Source: Lactobacillus helveticus DSM 20075 = CGMCC 1.1877
Lineage (GTDB): Bacteria > Bacillota > Bacilli > Lactobacillales > Lactobacillaceae
DNA length: 19,610 bases
Assembly: GCF_000160855.1 (NCBI RefSeq)
Contig: NZ_GG700753.1
Location: 66,343-85,952 of the forward strand
Direction: 5' to 3'
The translations under genes and the position numbers were made by a program. Shown piece by piece: positions 1 to 7,666 of this stretch. Each line of letters starts with the position of its first letter. Position 1 is the stretch's first letter. The notes below the pieces were generated by a model. It was not told the DNA's origin and ran no database searches. It saw only the letters and a program-made list of their open reading frames with translations.

Positions 1-238
1 ATGATGATTTTTGCCACGCAACATAGCAGTATTTGATTTTTACCATTAACAAAATTCCACACCATTGCCAGCTTCAATGATTAAACGCTTAGATGGCAAA
101 CAAGCAATATTGATGCAAGTACCGCCGTACATTTGATTTTTCAATTACTAAAACTTCCTCACATTTTTGAGCGAGAAATTTTGCCAGGGTTTTCCCACCT
201 TTACCAAAGCCAATAATAATATTTTGAATAGTTTTCAT
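1..238 (-). pseudogene. Remnant of FAD-dependent pyridine nucleotide-disulfide oxidoreductase (N-terminus)
   Basis: An ATG at 238 is preceded by a GAGGATGAG ribosome site and opens MKTIQNIIIGFGKGGKTLAK, a Rossmann FAD-binding start (GxGxxG-like). It then reads VLVIEKS and loses frame near 132-138. A second frame gives MYGGTCINIACLPSKRLI, the redox-active CxxxxC signature of glutathione reductase, lipoamide dehydrogenase and mercuric reductase relatives, and stops near 50. Later fragments VNGKNQ and TAMLRGKNHH appear in two further frame changes. The family is about 440-460 residues; only the first 75 or so fall in the window, in at least three pieces, so this copy cannot make the enzyme. It lies 38 bases downstream of the DUF2075 gene on the same strand. 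The family is clear from the motif; the exact substrate is unknown. Confidence 0.85.
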
Positions 239-276
239 AATCTCATCCTCTTACTAAAAGTAATTGCTATTTTTAT

Positions 277-1551
277 CTAATAATACTGATAAAAACTATT
301 CGTGTCACCTATTATGCTTAAAATTAATTTTTGATAATTTTGGTATAAAGTCTGTCGCAATAATGGATCATGGGCATAGATATAGGTACCATAAACACCG
401 CGCTTTAATAAAACGTTGATCATGTTCATGAATAACCGCTTCTTAGCTTCATTTAGTTCTTGATCATTGAATAGATCTTTACGTTTTTTGAAGGCTTCAA
501 TATCTGTAAACTTGCTTGGATCTACCTTCAGTTTATTGGTACCCGGAATTTGCGTAATTGGCGGACTTAAAATGATTCCGGTGTAGTTTAAATCAAAACC
601 CTGACAAGTATAAATAGAACCAACTTCATTAATAGTTTCTGGTATTTCAGCCCAAGGTTTAGATGTGTAATTATACTGATCCCACGGCATTTTGAACTTG
701 CCTTCTGTGATATAGTGTTTACCACCATCAAGAGTCGAAGGATATCCGGTAGTAGATAAAATTCTAGATAATCCTACCTCATTGTTTCGTTTAACTATCT
801 CCTGCCGCATCTTTTCTGCATCATCAAAAATGCAAAAATCATAATTGTGTCGCGCATCCTCAGGAAATGGCAGGATTTTCTCTTCATCAGTAAAATAATT
901 AAACCAATTAAGTAGATCATCACTGGCATTGACTCTAAATTGGTGAGTTAAATGATAATCTTCATGAGGACATTGATGAGTAATTTTTTCTAATTGCTTG
1001 TTGGTCCAAAAAGTCTTAGTGCGTAAAACTTGATATTGATCAAATACAAGAATTACAACTTTAGCTCGCTTGATGAGCTCTACTAATTGATTATTGTAAG
1101 TAAAGTTATTATATGGATCTGATCTTGACAATAATAAGTGAGCCTCATCAATTACAACGACATCTACTGTTTCATCTTTTTTATCGAGTTGATTGATTAA
1201 AGAAGTGGGACGAGTAAAGTCTTTTTTGTAAAGATGGGGCAAATCACCTGCAATTTCTTTATATGCTTTTAAAATTTCTGGGTGATTGACCACAAAATAA
1301 TTGGTCGTTTGATAAAGTGGTGAATCTTCCTTAGTTCTTGCGGCAACTTGGATTTCATTGAATAAGTGTGCTAATACAACACTTTTTCCTGTTCCTGCAT
1401 CCCCATAAACCGTAAAAATAGCAGGATAATCTTGCTTAATGTGTTTTGTAGTAAAAGACAAAATATCATTAACTAGATTCTCTTGTTCTGCAGTTAAAGT
1501 TTTAAACGGCGACAGTTTTTCTGTTGCACTATTGATAATTGTATTTTGCAT
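277..1551 (-). CDS. DUF2075 (Schlafen group 3-like) DNA/RNA helicase-type ATPase
   Basis: Predicted cytoplasmic P-loop NTPase of 424 residues. Walker A GDAGTGKS is at about residues 50-57 and Walker B VVVIDEAHLLL at about 132-142. Helicase-like motifs follow: VFDQYQVL, then HQFRVNASDDLLNWF, then GSIYTCQGFDLNYTGIIL, and a C-terminal LLKRGVYGTYIYAHDP resembling the arginine-bearing motif VI of superfamily 1 enzymes. This motif order fits the DUF2075 family, whose members are often stand-alone or fused to GIY-YIG or nuclease domains; no fusion is seen here. An ATG at 1569 is in frame, but AGGGGAG at 1558-1564 sits six bases before the ATG at 1551, so I chose 1551. A possible extended -10 (TGGTAAAAT, 1581-1589) lies in the tail of mmuP. 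The substrate is unknown; roles in nucleic acid repair or phage response are inference. Confidence 0.88.
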   Translation of the reverse strand: MQNTIINSATEKLSPFKTLTAEQENLVNDILSFTTKHIKQDYPAIFTVYGDAGTGKSVVLAHLFNEIQVAARTKEDSPLYQTTNYFVVNHPEILKAYKEIAGDLPHLYKKDFTRPTSLINQLDKKDETVDVVVIDEAHLLLSRSDPYNNFTYNNQLVELIKRAKVVILVFDQYQVLRTKTFWTNKQLEKITHQCPHEDYHLTHQFRVNASDDLLNWFNYFTDEEKILPFPEDARHNYDFCIFDDAEKMRQEIVKRNNEVGLSRILSTTGYPSTLDGGKHYITEGKFKMPWDQYNYTSKPWAEIPETINEVGSIYTCQGFDLNYTGIILSPPITQIPGTNKLKVDPSKFTDIEAFKKRKDLFNDQELNEAKKRLFMNMINVLLKRGVYGTYIYAHDPLLRQTLYQNYQKLILSIIGDTNSFYQYY

Positions 1552-1592
1552 TTCTAACTCCCCTAACATTAGCTAGAAATATTTTACCACTA

Positions 1593-2974
1593 CTATTCTG
1601 CCTCTTTGACTACTTCATTGTCTTTACGCCTCAACCAAAAACGGTGTCCTAAGTAACAAACAAGCACAAACGGAATCGTGTAATACAGTGCCACTCTTTG
1701 CGTAGGATCAAAACGCATGATAATAAACTAGCAATAAAAGCAAAGTATGGCACAACAGGATACCAAGGAGTTTTATATTTTAATTCAGATAATTGATGCC
1801 CATCTTTTAAAAATTGCTTTCTAAAATTCAATTCTGCCCAAGCGATTGCCATCCAAACGAAAACTACTGCTAGTCCTGAAATTGAAACTAGGACTAAGTA
1901 AACTGTGTCAGCTGCGATCTTACTTGATACTAATGCAAATACACCGCCAAGCATGCTGAAGATTAATGCTAAAACAGGAATGCCGTTTTTATTGGTTTTC
2001 TTAAAAATAGCTGGAATAGTTCCCTCATTGCTCAGAGACCATAACATTCTAGTAGATGCATACAAGCCAGAATTGGCAGCTGAAATAATTGCAGTCAGCA
2101 CAACAAAATTCATGATATTAGCCGCAAAAGGCACATGAATTGAATCTAAGACGTAAACAAATGGACTTTGCGTAACGCCGGCAACCTTATATGGAATCAA
2201 CGCAGACATTACAGCAATACTACCAATGAAGAAAATAAGCAACCGCCAAAGCGTTGTCTTGATTGCACTAGGAATAGCCTTTTGAGGATTTTCTGCTTCA
2301 CCTGCAGTAACCCCAATTAATTCAGTACCTGAAAAAGCGAAGTTTACTGTCAACATTGTTGTAAATACACCGCTGAATCCATTAGGAAACCAACCATTAC
2401 GATAAAAATTAGCCAATCCCGGTGCAGCATGATAACCCTTAACAGGTAAAAAGCCGGCAATAACTAATCCGCCCAGGACAATGAATGCAACTATGGCAAA
2501 AACTTTAATTGCCGCAAACCAAAATTCACTTTCTGCAAAAGCTTTAACTGAAAAGAAATTGCTTAAAAAGATTAATATCATACAGGTCAAACTCCAAATC
2601 CAAACTGAAACTTGAGGGAACCACTTTTGCATAATCAATCCTGCTGCGGTAAATTCTGATCCTAAAGCAATCGTCCATGTTAGCCAATATAGAATAGCTA
2701 CTACAAAACCAGTCGAAGGCCCGATATATTTTTTAGCATAAACGTGAAATGCCCCTGTGTATGGCATGGCAACAGATAGCTCACCTAAACACAGCATGAC
2801 TGCAAAAACAATTAATCCACCTACCAAATAAGCAATTACTGTTCCTAAAGGTCCTGCTTCATGAATCGTATAGCCAGAACTAAGAAAAAGCCCTGTTCCA
2901 ATCACTCCGCCTAGCGAAATCATCCTAATATGTCGTGTCGTCATTTTTCTTTGTAAATGTGTTTGATGAGCCAT
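1593..2974 (-). pseudogene. mmuP: S-methylmethionine permease MmuP, frameshifted near the C-terminus
   Basis: APC-superfamily transporter that imports S-methylmethionine, the methyl donor used by the gene just upstream. The N-terminus has [20 protein letters not shown], followed by about twelve hydrophobic spans; [31 protein letters not shown] and [20 protein letters not shown] closely resemble E. coli MmuP. The open frame ends at 1649 with an unrelated tail ([17 protein letters not shown]). The adjacent frame carries the expected end, [19 protein letters not shown] then GHRFWLRRKDNEVVKEAE, stopping at 1593. The switch lies about 1715-1725 and fits loss of one base. The product keeps most of the transmembrane core but loses its last span(s); whether it works is unknown. 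The start ATG is 11 bases after mmuM, with AGGGGG overlapping the mmuM stop, so the two form an operon under the T-box. A sequencing error at this base cannot be excluded. Confidence 0.88.
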
Positions 2975-2985
2975 TCATAATCCCC

Positions 2986-3909
2986 CTAACGCAATTGATT
3001 TAGACTATCGCTAATCTGCTTAATTTCAGTTGGTCCTGTAGTACAACAGCCACCAATTAGACGTGCACCTTCTTGATACCATTTCTTGGTTAATCTATTA
3101 AAATCAAATTTTTCTTTGAATTCACGCCATTGTTTGATCTTAGGATCATAGCTTGCACCCAAATTTGGATAAACTACTAATGATTTAAACGTGTATTTAC
3201 CAATTTCTTTCGATGCTGGTGCAACCAAATCGGGTGATATGCAATTAATTCCAATTGCAAAAACTTGTTCAAATTTATCTACTGCACTAACTGCCTGCTC
3301 CAATGTAGTGCCATCACTAATATGAGTTGCATCTTTCAAAGTGAAACTTACATAAACTGGGTAATCTGATGCATTTTCTTTAAGCCAGTTCAAAACAGCT
3401 AATGGTTCATCTAATTTAGGTTGCGTTTCTAATGCAATTAGATCTGGCTTTTCTGCTAAAATTTGGCGCAATCTTGGCAAATGAAAAGCTAAATATTCTA
3501 ATTCACTTAACTCATAATCTCCACGATATTCATTGCCGTCTGCTAAATATGCACCATATGATCCTACAGTTCCCGCAACATAATTATGCTTGCCAGTTTT
3601 TTGTTCATAATCATCACGTGCTTTTTTGGCAACTTTTACTGCATCCCGAATAAATTTTTCTGCTTCTTGCTCACTATAACCTGCTTGAGTAAACGCTTGT
3701 ACATTAGCCTGATAGGTATCGGTAATAACCAGTTCAGCTCCAGCAGTAAAGTAATCCCAATGTGCCTGATAAACTTTATCCAATTCATTGATCAAGGCCG
3801 TTGCTGTCCATAATTTATTGTTAGTTTTAACTCCCTGTCGTTCTAACTTATCAGACATTGCACCATCTAATACGATTCCTTTTTTAGCTCTACTAATTAA
3901 ATTCATCAT
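2986..3909 (-). CDS. mmuM: Homocysteine S-methyltransferase
   Basis: Transfers a methyl group from S-methylmethionine (or S-adenosylmethionine) to homocysteine, giving methionine in the cytoplasm. The 307-residue product matches the usual length of about 310. It begins with the barrel motif KKGIVLDGAMSDKLERQG and has the three zinc/thiol-binding cysteines of the family: Cys223 in FAIGINC and Cys288-Cys289 in LIGGCCTTGP. The reading frame stays open to 3999, but that upstream stretch is the T-box antiterminator/terminator, so translation there is not credible. Two adjacent ATGs (3909 and 3906) follow AGAAAGAAG; I took the first, and the second is equally possible. It is the first gene of a methionine-controlled operon with mmuP. 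Confidence 0.93.
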   Translation of the reverse strand: MMNLISRAKKGIVLDGAMSDKLERQGVKTNNKLWTATALINELDKVYQAHWDYFTAGAELVITDTYQANVQAFTQAGYSEQEAEKFIRDAVKVAKKARDDYEQKTGKHNYVAGTVGSYGAYLADGNEYRGDYELSELEYLAFHLPRLRQILAEKPDLIALETQPKLDEPLAVLNWLKENASDYPVYVSFTLKDATHISDGTTLEQAVSAVDKFEQVFAIGINCISPDLVAPASKEIGKYTFKSLVVYPNLGASYDPKIKQWREFKEKFDFNRLTKKWYQEGARLIGGCCTTGPTEIKQISDSLNQLR

Positions 3910-3935
3910 CAACACTTCTTTCTCATTTTTTAATA

Positions 3936-4202
3936 AAAACAAAAAGCACCCATCCCCAAAAGGACGAGTGCTTCGCGTTACCACCTTTAATTTATCCATT
4001 ACTCGCGCAATGAACCTTATTAACTACCCAACATAGTTTGTGACAGCTAACGGTTCACAACGCCGTTGTTAGCTACTTATCGCTAACACTGATATCCAAG
4101 CCCATCTTCATTACCTTCAATTGCTTATCTCTCACCAACCGATAATTCTCTGTAACAATTAAGCGATAATTACTCTGCTTTTCAAATTCTTTTAATTTAT
4201 TG
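3936..4202 (-). promoter_or_regulatory. T-box leader, probably methionine tRNA-responsive
   Basis: Complete tRNA-sensing leader of mmuM-mmuP. The base of stem I pairs TTATCGCT with AGCGATAA (4162-4169 with 4077-4084). The conserved GGTTGGTGAGAGAT element is at 4127-4140. The T-box AAGGTGGTAACGCG is at 3974-3987, with TGGT able to pair with a tRNA 3' end ACCA. A Rho-independent terminator follows. On the 3' side of stem I, two ATG triplets (starting at 4105 and 4111) are candidate specifier codons; GAAGATGGG is my choice. Met agrees with the enzyme controlled and with an A discriminator base. By the established mechanism, uncharged tRNA-Met would stabilise the antiterminator and switch the operon on. 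Confidence 0.93.
3941..3971 (-). terminator. T-box terminator hairpin
   Basis: GCACTCGTCC pairs with GGATGGGTGC over ten pairs, including two G-U pairs, around a six-base loop, and is followed by TTTTTGTTTTT. It directly follows the T-box sequence, so it is the off-state hairpin that competes with the antiterminator. Confidence 0.9.
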
Positions 4203-4208
4203 TTAATA

Positions 4209-4237
4209 ATAATAAAACGATCCCAAAAAATTGTCAA
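4209..4237 (-). promoter_or_regulatory. Sigma-A promoter of the T-box/mmuM operon
   Basis: On the minus strand a consensus -35 TTGACA (4232-4237), a 17-base spacer and a -10 TATTAT (4209-4214) lie just upstream of stem I. Transcription would start near 4202. Confidence 0.85.
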
Positions 4238-4249
4238 ATGCTTTTTTAT

Positions 4250-5439
4250 TTAAGCAAAATAATGACTGATTACACTAGCCGCACTTCTAGCACAAATGAT
4301 TAAACAATCTTCATTCATCATGAATTTAGGACTGTGATGCGGATATATTCCGCCATCTTCAGGCTGACACCCAACATAAAAGAAACAAGCTGGCTTCTTC
4401 TGAGCATAGTAGGCAAAATCCTCCGAAGCATTTACTACTCCGCTATCCTTTACAGCAGTAACTTCAGGAATTTTACTCTCTTTAATCCAATTTTCTACTT
4501 TTTTAGTCAAATCTTGATTGTTAACTAAAACTGGATAATTATCGTCATAATTAAGTTCAGATTTAACGCCGAAAGTTACATCGGTTCCCTTGATGATTTG
4601 TTTAATATTTTTCTTCATTAATTTACGAGTAGCTTCATTCATCACCCGGACATCGCCCTTAAGTTTTACCTGTCCTTGGATGGCATTATAGCTACCTGCC
4701 CCATCAAATGAGCCAATAGTTACGCGCTGCCAACATCAAATGGATTTAACCTTCTAGAAACAACGGTTTGCACCTGAGTGACAAAATAAGATCCAGCCAC
4801 AATTGCATCATTGCTAAGTTGTGGCATTGAAGCATGACCACCTTTACCAGTAAAAGTCAGATCAAAATTTGCACGTCCGGTCTGCGTTGCTCCTGCATGA
4901 AGCTGAACCGTTCCCGTTGGCATCGTGCTCATTACGTGAATACCGATCACATCGTCAACACCATCTAGCGCTCCGTCTTTAATCATCGATAAAGCTCCGC
5001 CTGGGACAACTTCCTCAGCTGGCTGATGAATTAAGCGAATGCTTCCATTAATTTGATCTTTTAATTGAATTAAGCATTTGCCTAATACCAAAAGATAGGC
5101 AGTATGACCATCATGACCGCACGCATGCATGACACCGGGATTTTGAGATTTAAAAGGCAATTCGTTGTTTTCTTGAATTGGCAATGCATCAAAGTCAGCA
5201 CGCCAAGCTAATTTTTTACCCGGCTTATCTGGATTAATATCTACTACAATGCCATAGTCATCTCCACAATGGCGCACCTGGCAATCCAAATCACGATAGT
5301 AATTTTCGATGAATTCAGACGTCTTTTTCTCATGAAAAGATAACTCTGAATGCTCGTGTAGATAACGACGAATTTTAATAATCTCATCTTTGTTTTAATC
5401 TAAAAGCTGCATTAATTTTGTTTCAAAATTTGCATTCAT
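4250..5439 (-). pseudogene. M20D-family amidohydrolase (N-acyl amino acid / hippurate hydrolase type), broken
   Basis: Zinc metallohydrolase of the M20 family, which removes acyl groups from amino acids in the cytoplasm. Fragments in order: start ATG at 5439 behind GGAGG; 14 codons, then an in-frame TAA at 5395-5397; then the open stretch with the metal-binding HACGHDGHTAYLL, the catalytic PAEE in LIHQPAEEVVPGG, and DVIGIHVM; then a stop at 4720 caused by a frameshift at about 4724-4732. The next frame continues VTIGSFDGAGSYNAIQGQ and MNEATRKLM and ends with HHSPKFMMNEDCLIICARSA before the stop at 4250. Together they span about 396 codons, the normal family length, so the gene was complete before it acquired two lesions. 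It starts 31 bases after the amino acid permease gene and was probably co-transcribed with it. The exact substrate cannot be named. Confidence 0.9.
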
Positions 5440-5470
5440 AACAAATCCTCCATTATGTTTATCAACTATA

Positions 5471-6802
5471 TTATTTCAATCTTTTTCTGTCCATTCGTTT
5501 TACTACATAAAATATTGGCAAACCTACAATTACGATGCCAATGAATAATAAAACTCCAGCAGGATCGTTGATCAATTCACTAATAAGTACAAATAAGCCA
5601 CCTAGGATAGCTACGATTGGAACAAGTGGATAAAGCGGTGTGCTGAATGGACGCGTTTTGTTTTTCTTACGCAAGATAAAGATGCCGAAGAATGCTAATA
5701 AGTAAAAACAATAGACAGTAAATACGCACAAGTCTGACAAATGATCTGGTTTAAAGAACATCATCATGATAGCAGCCAATACTATGATGAATAAGGTTGC
5801 AACCACTGGTGATTTACCTTTAGGAGTGACATATGACAAATATTTTGAAAATGGAAGGTCGCCACGTCTAGCCATTGCGTAGACAATTCGAGGGAATGTC
5901 AGCATCTTGCCATTCAAGGTTCCCATCATTGAGATGATAATTCCAGCAGAAAGCAATTTCCCTCCGATTGTGCCGAAGACCTTAGTTGCTAAATATGCGG
6001 TCGTATTTTCACCCAAACGATGGATTAAACCTACTGGCAAAAAGCGAAAAATCCCGATTGTTACTAGTGTATAGATCACAAGTACAGAACTAATACCAAG
6101 AATAATAGCTTTAGGCAACAACTTTTGTGGATTCTTCATTTCGCCACCTAAATTGGCAATTAAGATCCAGCCATCGTAGGCAAACAAGGTAGCTAAAACA
6201 GCAACGCCAAAGCCGCCAGTCGATTGATTGACTTGACTAATGGTTTGCCCTAACGCATCTTGATGTCCCCAAAAGATACCGCAAATTACAATAGCTGCAA
6301 TTGGAATCATCTTAACGATGGTAGTAATGACAGAGAAAACCGCACCAACTTTGTTTTCCAGGAAATTTAATAATCCTATGGCGATAACGGTAACGATCGC
6401 TAAAGGGATGCTCCAATTACGACCAAGTCCGAAGAAATTAGCCATCAAAATACTCATGAAGCCGGCTACTGAAGCAATAATCGCAGGACCATAGACGATG
6501 ATCTGCATCCATCCTGCCATAAAGCCGCAAATTCGACCATACAGATTTTCAATATACACATATAAACCACCAGTGTATGGCATCTGAGCACCGATTTCAG
6601 CAATCGTTAATCCACCTGTCAGCGTGATCAATCCACCAAAAATCCAGGCGATAATTGCCATTGTACTTGAACCGGCACTATCCAATACGGAAACTTGCTT
6701 AAAAAATATGCCTGAACCAATGATTGTACCGATTACGATTGAAATGGCTGAACCAAAACCGATTGAACGTTTTAGGTTATTGTTGGGGTGTTTATCTGCC
6801 AT
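5471..6802 (-). CDS. APC-superfamily amino acid permease (LAT/SteT-like)
   Basis: Membrane transporter of 443 residues with about twelve hydrophobic spans. The N-terminus has IGFGSAISIVIGTIIGSGIF, the unwound first-helix motif of APC transporters, followed by GGLTIAEIGAQMPYTGGLYV and YDGWILIANLGGEMKNPQK, which are typical of the SteT (serine/threonine exchanger) and LAT-like branch. The C-terminus ends in a basic VKRMDRKRLK. An upstream in-frame ATG at 6817 overlaps the ribosome site; AGGAGG-type GGAGGAAA at 6808-6815 lies six bases before the ATG at 6802, which I chose. The gene is intact and precedes the broken M20 amidohydrolase, suggesting an ancestral unit for uptake and hydrolysis of acylated amino acids or small peptides (inference). 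The leader contains repeats and possible alternative hairpins. The substrate is not determined. Confidence 0.88.
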   Translation of the reverse strand: MADKHPNNNLKRSIGFGSAISIVIGTIIGSGIFFKQVSVLDSAGSSTMAIIAWIFGGLITLTGGLTIAEIGAQMPYTGGLYVYIENLYGRICGFMAGWMQIIVYGPAIIASVAGFMSILMANFFGLGRNWSIPLAIVTVIAIGLLNFLENKVGAVFSVITTIVKMIPIAAIVICGIFWGHQDALGQTISQVNQSTGGFGVAVLATLFAYDGWILIANLGGEMKNPQKLLPKAIILGISSVLVIYTLVTIGIFRFLPVGLIHRLGENTTAYLATKVFGTIGGKLLSAGIIISMMGTLNGKMLTFPRIVYAMARRGDLPFSKYLSYVTPKGKSPVVATLFIIVLAAIMMMFFKPDHLSDLCVFTVYCFYLLAFFGIFILRKKNKTRPFSTPLYPLVPIVAILGGLFVLISELINDPAGVLLFIGIVIVGLPIFYVVKRMDRKRLK

Positions 6803-6818
6803 AATTATTTCCTCCATG

Positions 6819-6875
6819 AAAAAAACCTACTTAATTATCACCTGAGCCTACTTAATTATCATGAGTAGGTTCAGG
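6819..6875 (-). promoter_or_regulatory. Repeat/hairpin leader of the permease gene, possibly attenuator-like
   Basis: CCTACTTAATTATCA occurs twice, at 6826-6840 and 6847-6861, with a 21-base period (two helical turns). On the minus strand CCTGAACCTACT (6864-6875) can pair with AGTAGGCTCAGG (6841-6852), a 12-pair hairpin with one wobble. Its inner AACCTACT can instead pair with AGTAGGTT (6824-6831), which is directly followed by seven Ts (6819-6825) and then the ribosome site. The two pairings are mutually exclusive. The repeats also carry GATAAT, which could be -10 elements, so operator or promoter duplication is an alternative. The function is inferred. Confidence 0.4.
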
Positions 6876-7041
6876 CTATGAATTATCTGTATGCCAAAAC
6901 TACTCAAGTTCAACGGGAAGAACTTGAGCTAGATGAAGTTGAAGCTACATTGGCGTTAAGATAAAACATGATTTTTTCCTCTTTCAATTCATTTTTATTA
7001 GAATATCATGAGCTTTTTAATATGGCAAGATATTTTTAAAC

Positions 7042-7069
7042 AAAAAAGCTGGGGAAAATGTCCCAGCTT
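7042..7069 (-). terminator. Terminator of the split-barrel gene
   Basis: AAGCTGGG (7046-7053) pairs with CCCAGCTT (7062-7069); in the minus-strand transcript the stem is followed by a run of six Ts. It sits 22 bases after the stop of the 7092-7457 gene. The rest of the 6876-7041 interval shows only a 28-codon open stretch with no ribosome site, and I assign nothing to it. Confidence 0.85.
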
Positions 7070-7091
7070 GATTGCTATTTTAATTAAGTTT

Positions 7092-7457
7092 TTATGCAAA
7101 TACTTCTTCGATGTTTAAGTTAACTACGAATGCATTTGGAAATTCAGTCTTAGCTAAAACTTTCTTTGCGTAGTCATCATCTTCGTGAACTTCTGGAGTA
7201 GTAAGTACCATAACTGCAGTATGTGATGGAACATCAGCTGCAACAAGAGCAACCTTTGAACCGCGCTTAATGTTTTCGTAAGCTTCACCCTTGGTCTTTT
7301 CAAGGTATTGTAAGTGACTTGGATCTAAGACAGTCATTGAGCCCTTAGGACCAACTTGTGGGTTGCCGTCAGCATCAACAGTTGCTAAGTAAACTAAGTT
7401 ATTCTTGAAAAGATTTACTTGTTCTTCAGTAAGCTTGTTAGTATTTAATTTCTTCAT
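7092..7457 (-). CDS. Pyridoxamine 5'-phosphate oxidase-like FMN-binding split-barrel protein
   Basis: Small cytoplasmic protein of 121 residues. After a helical start (MKKLNTNKLTEEQVNLFKNN) comes LVYLATVDADGNPQVGPKGSM, the classic first strands of the PNPOx-like split barrel, where related proteins bind FMN. Next are LQYLEKTKGEAYENIKRGSKVAL and a C-terminal NAFVVNLNIEEVFA strand. Members of this size are usually flavin- or F420-binding reductases, not true PNPO; its substrate cannot be told. The ATG at 7457 follows GAAGGGATG at a rather long spacing. It is a single-gene unit with its own terminator and is divergent from pepO across a 209-base intergenic region. Confidence 0.85.
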   Translation of the reverse strand: MKKLNTNKLTEEQVNLFKNNLVYLATVDADGNPQVGPKGSMTVLDPSHLQYLEKTKGEAYENIKRGSKVALVAADVPSHTAVMVLTTPEVHEDDDYAKKVLAKTEFPNAFVVNLNIEEVFA

Positions 7458-7576
7458 AGATAATACATCCCTTCTGTTTTATCAATACACTATAAGTATA
7501 CATCAATTTAATAGCAGGTGTTAGAGATGTGCTTACATCCTTATTTTTATTTAACAAAATGCTTTTATTACTATAA

Positions 7577-7604
7577 ATAAGCAAAATTAAATAAGCAAAA
7601 TTAA
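7577..7604. repeat. 14-bp tandem direct repeat upstream of pepO
   Basis: ATAAGCAAAATTAA is repeated twice head to tail with no spacer (7577-7590 and 7591-7604), immediately upstream of the proposed pepO -35. It is AT-rich and could act as an UP-like element, a regulator site or simple slippage; the sequence does not decide. Confidence 0.7.
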
Positions 7605-7605
7605 A

Positions 7606-7635
7606 TTTTCATTTTATTTTAAAAAATGCTATGAT
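7606..7635 (+). promoter_or_regulatory. Probable pepO promoter
   Basis: -10 TATGAT (7630-7635) with an imperfect -35 TTTTCA (7606-7611) at 18 bases. This places the start of transcription about 25 bases before the pepO start codon. Confidence 0.5.
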
Positions 7636-7666
7636 TTAACCAACTAAAAAACAAAGGAGAAAACAT

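Noticed and set aside
3910..3999. N-terminal extension of mmuM to an ATG at 3999
   Set aside because: It would translate through the T-box antiterminator and terminator hairpin, has no ribosome site, and relatives start at the ATGs at 3909/3906.
6878..6964. 28-codon plus-strand open stretch between the permease and split-barrel genes
   Set aside because: No ribosome site or promoter seen and too short to recognise; it might be a gene remnant but nothing supports it.
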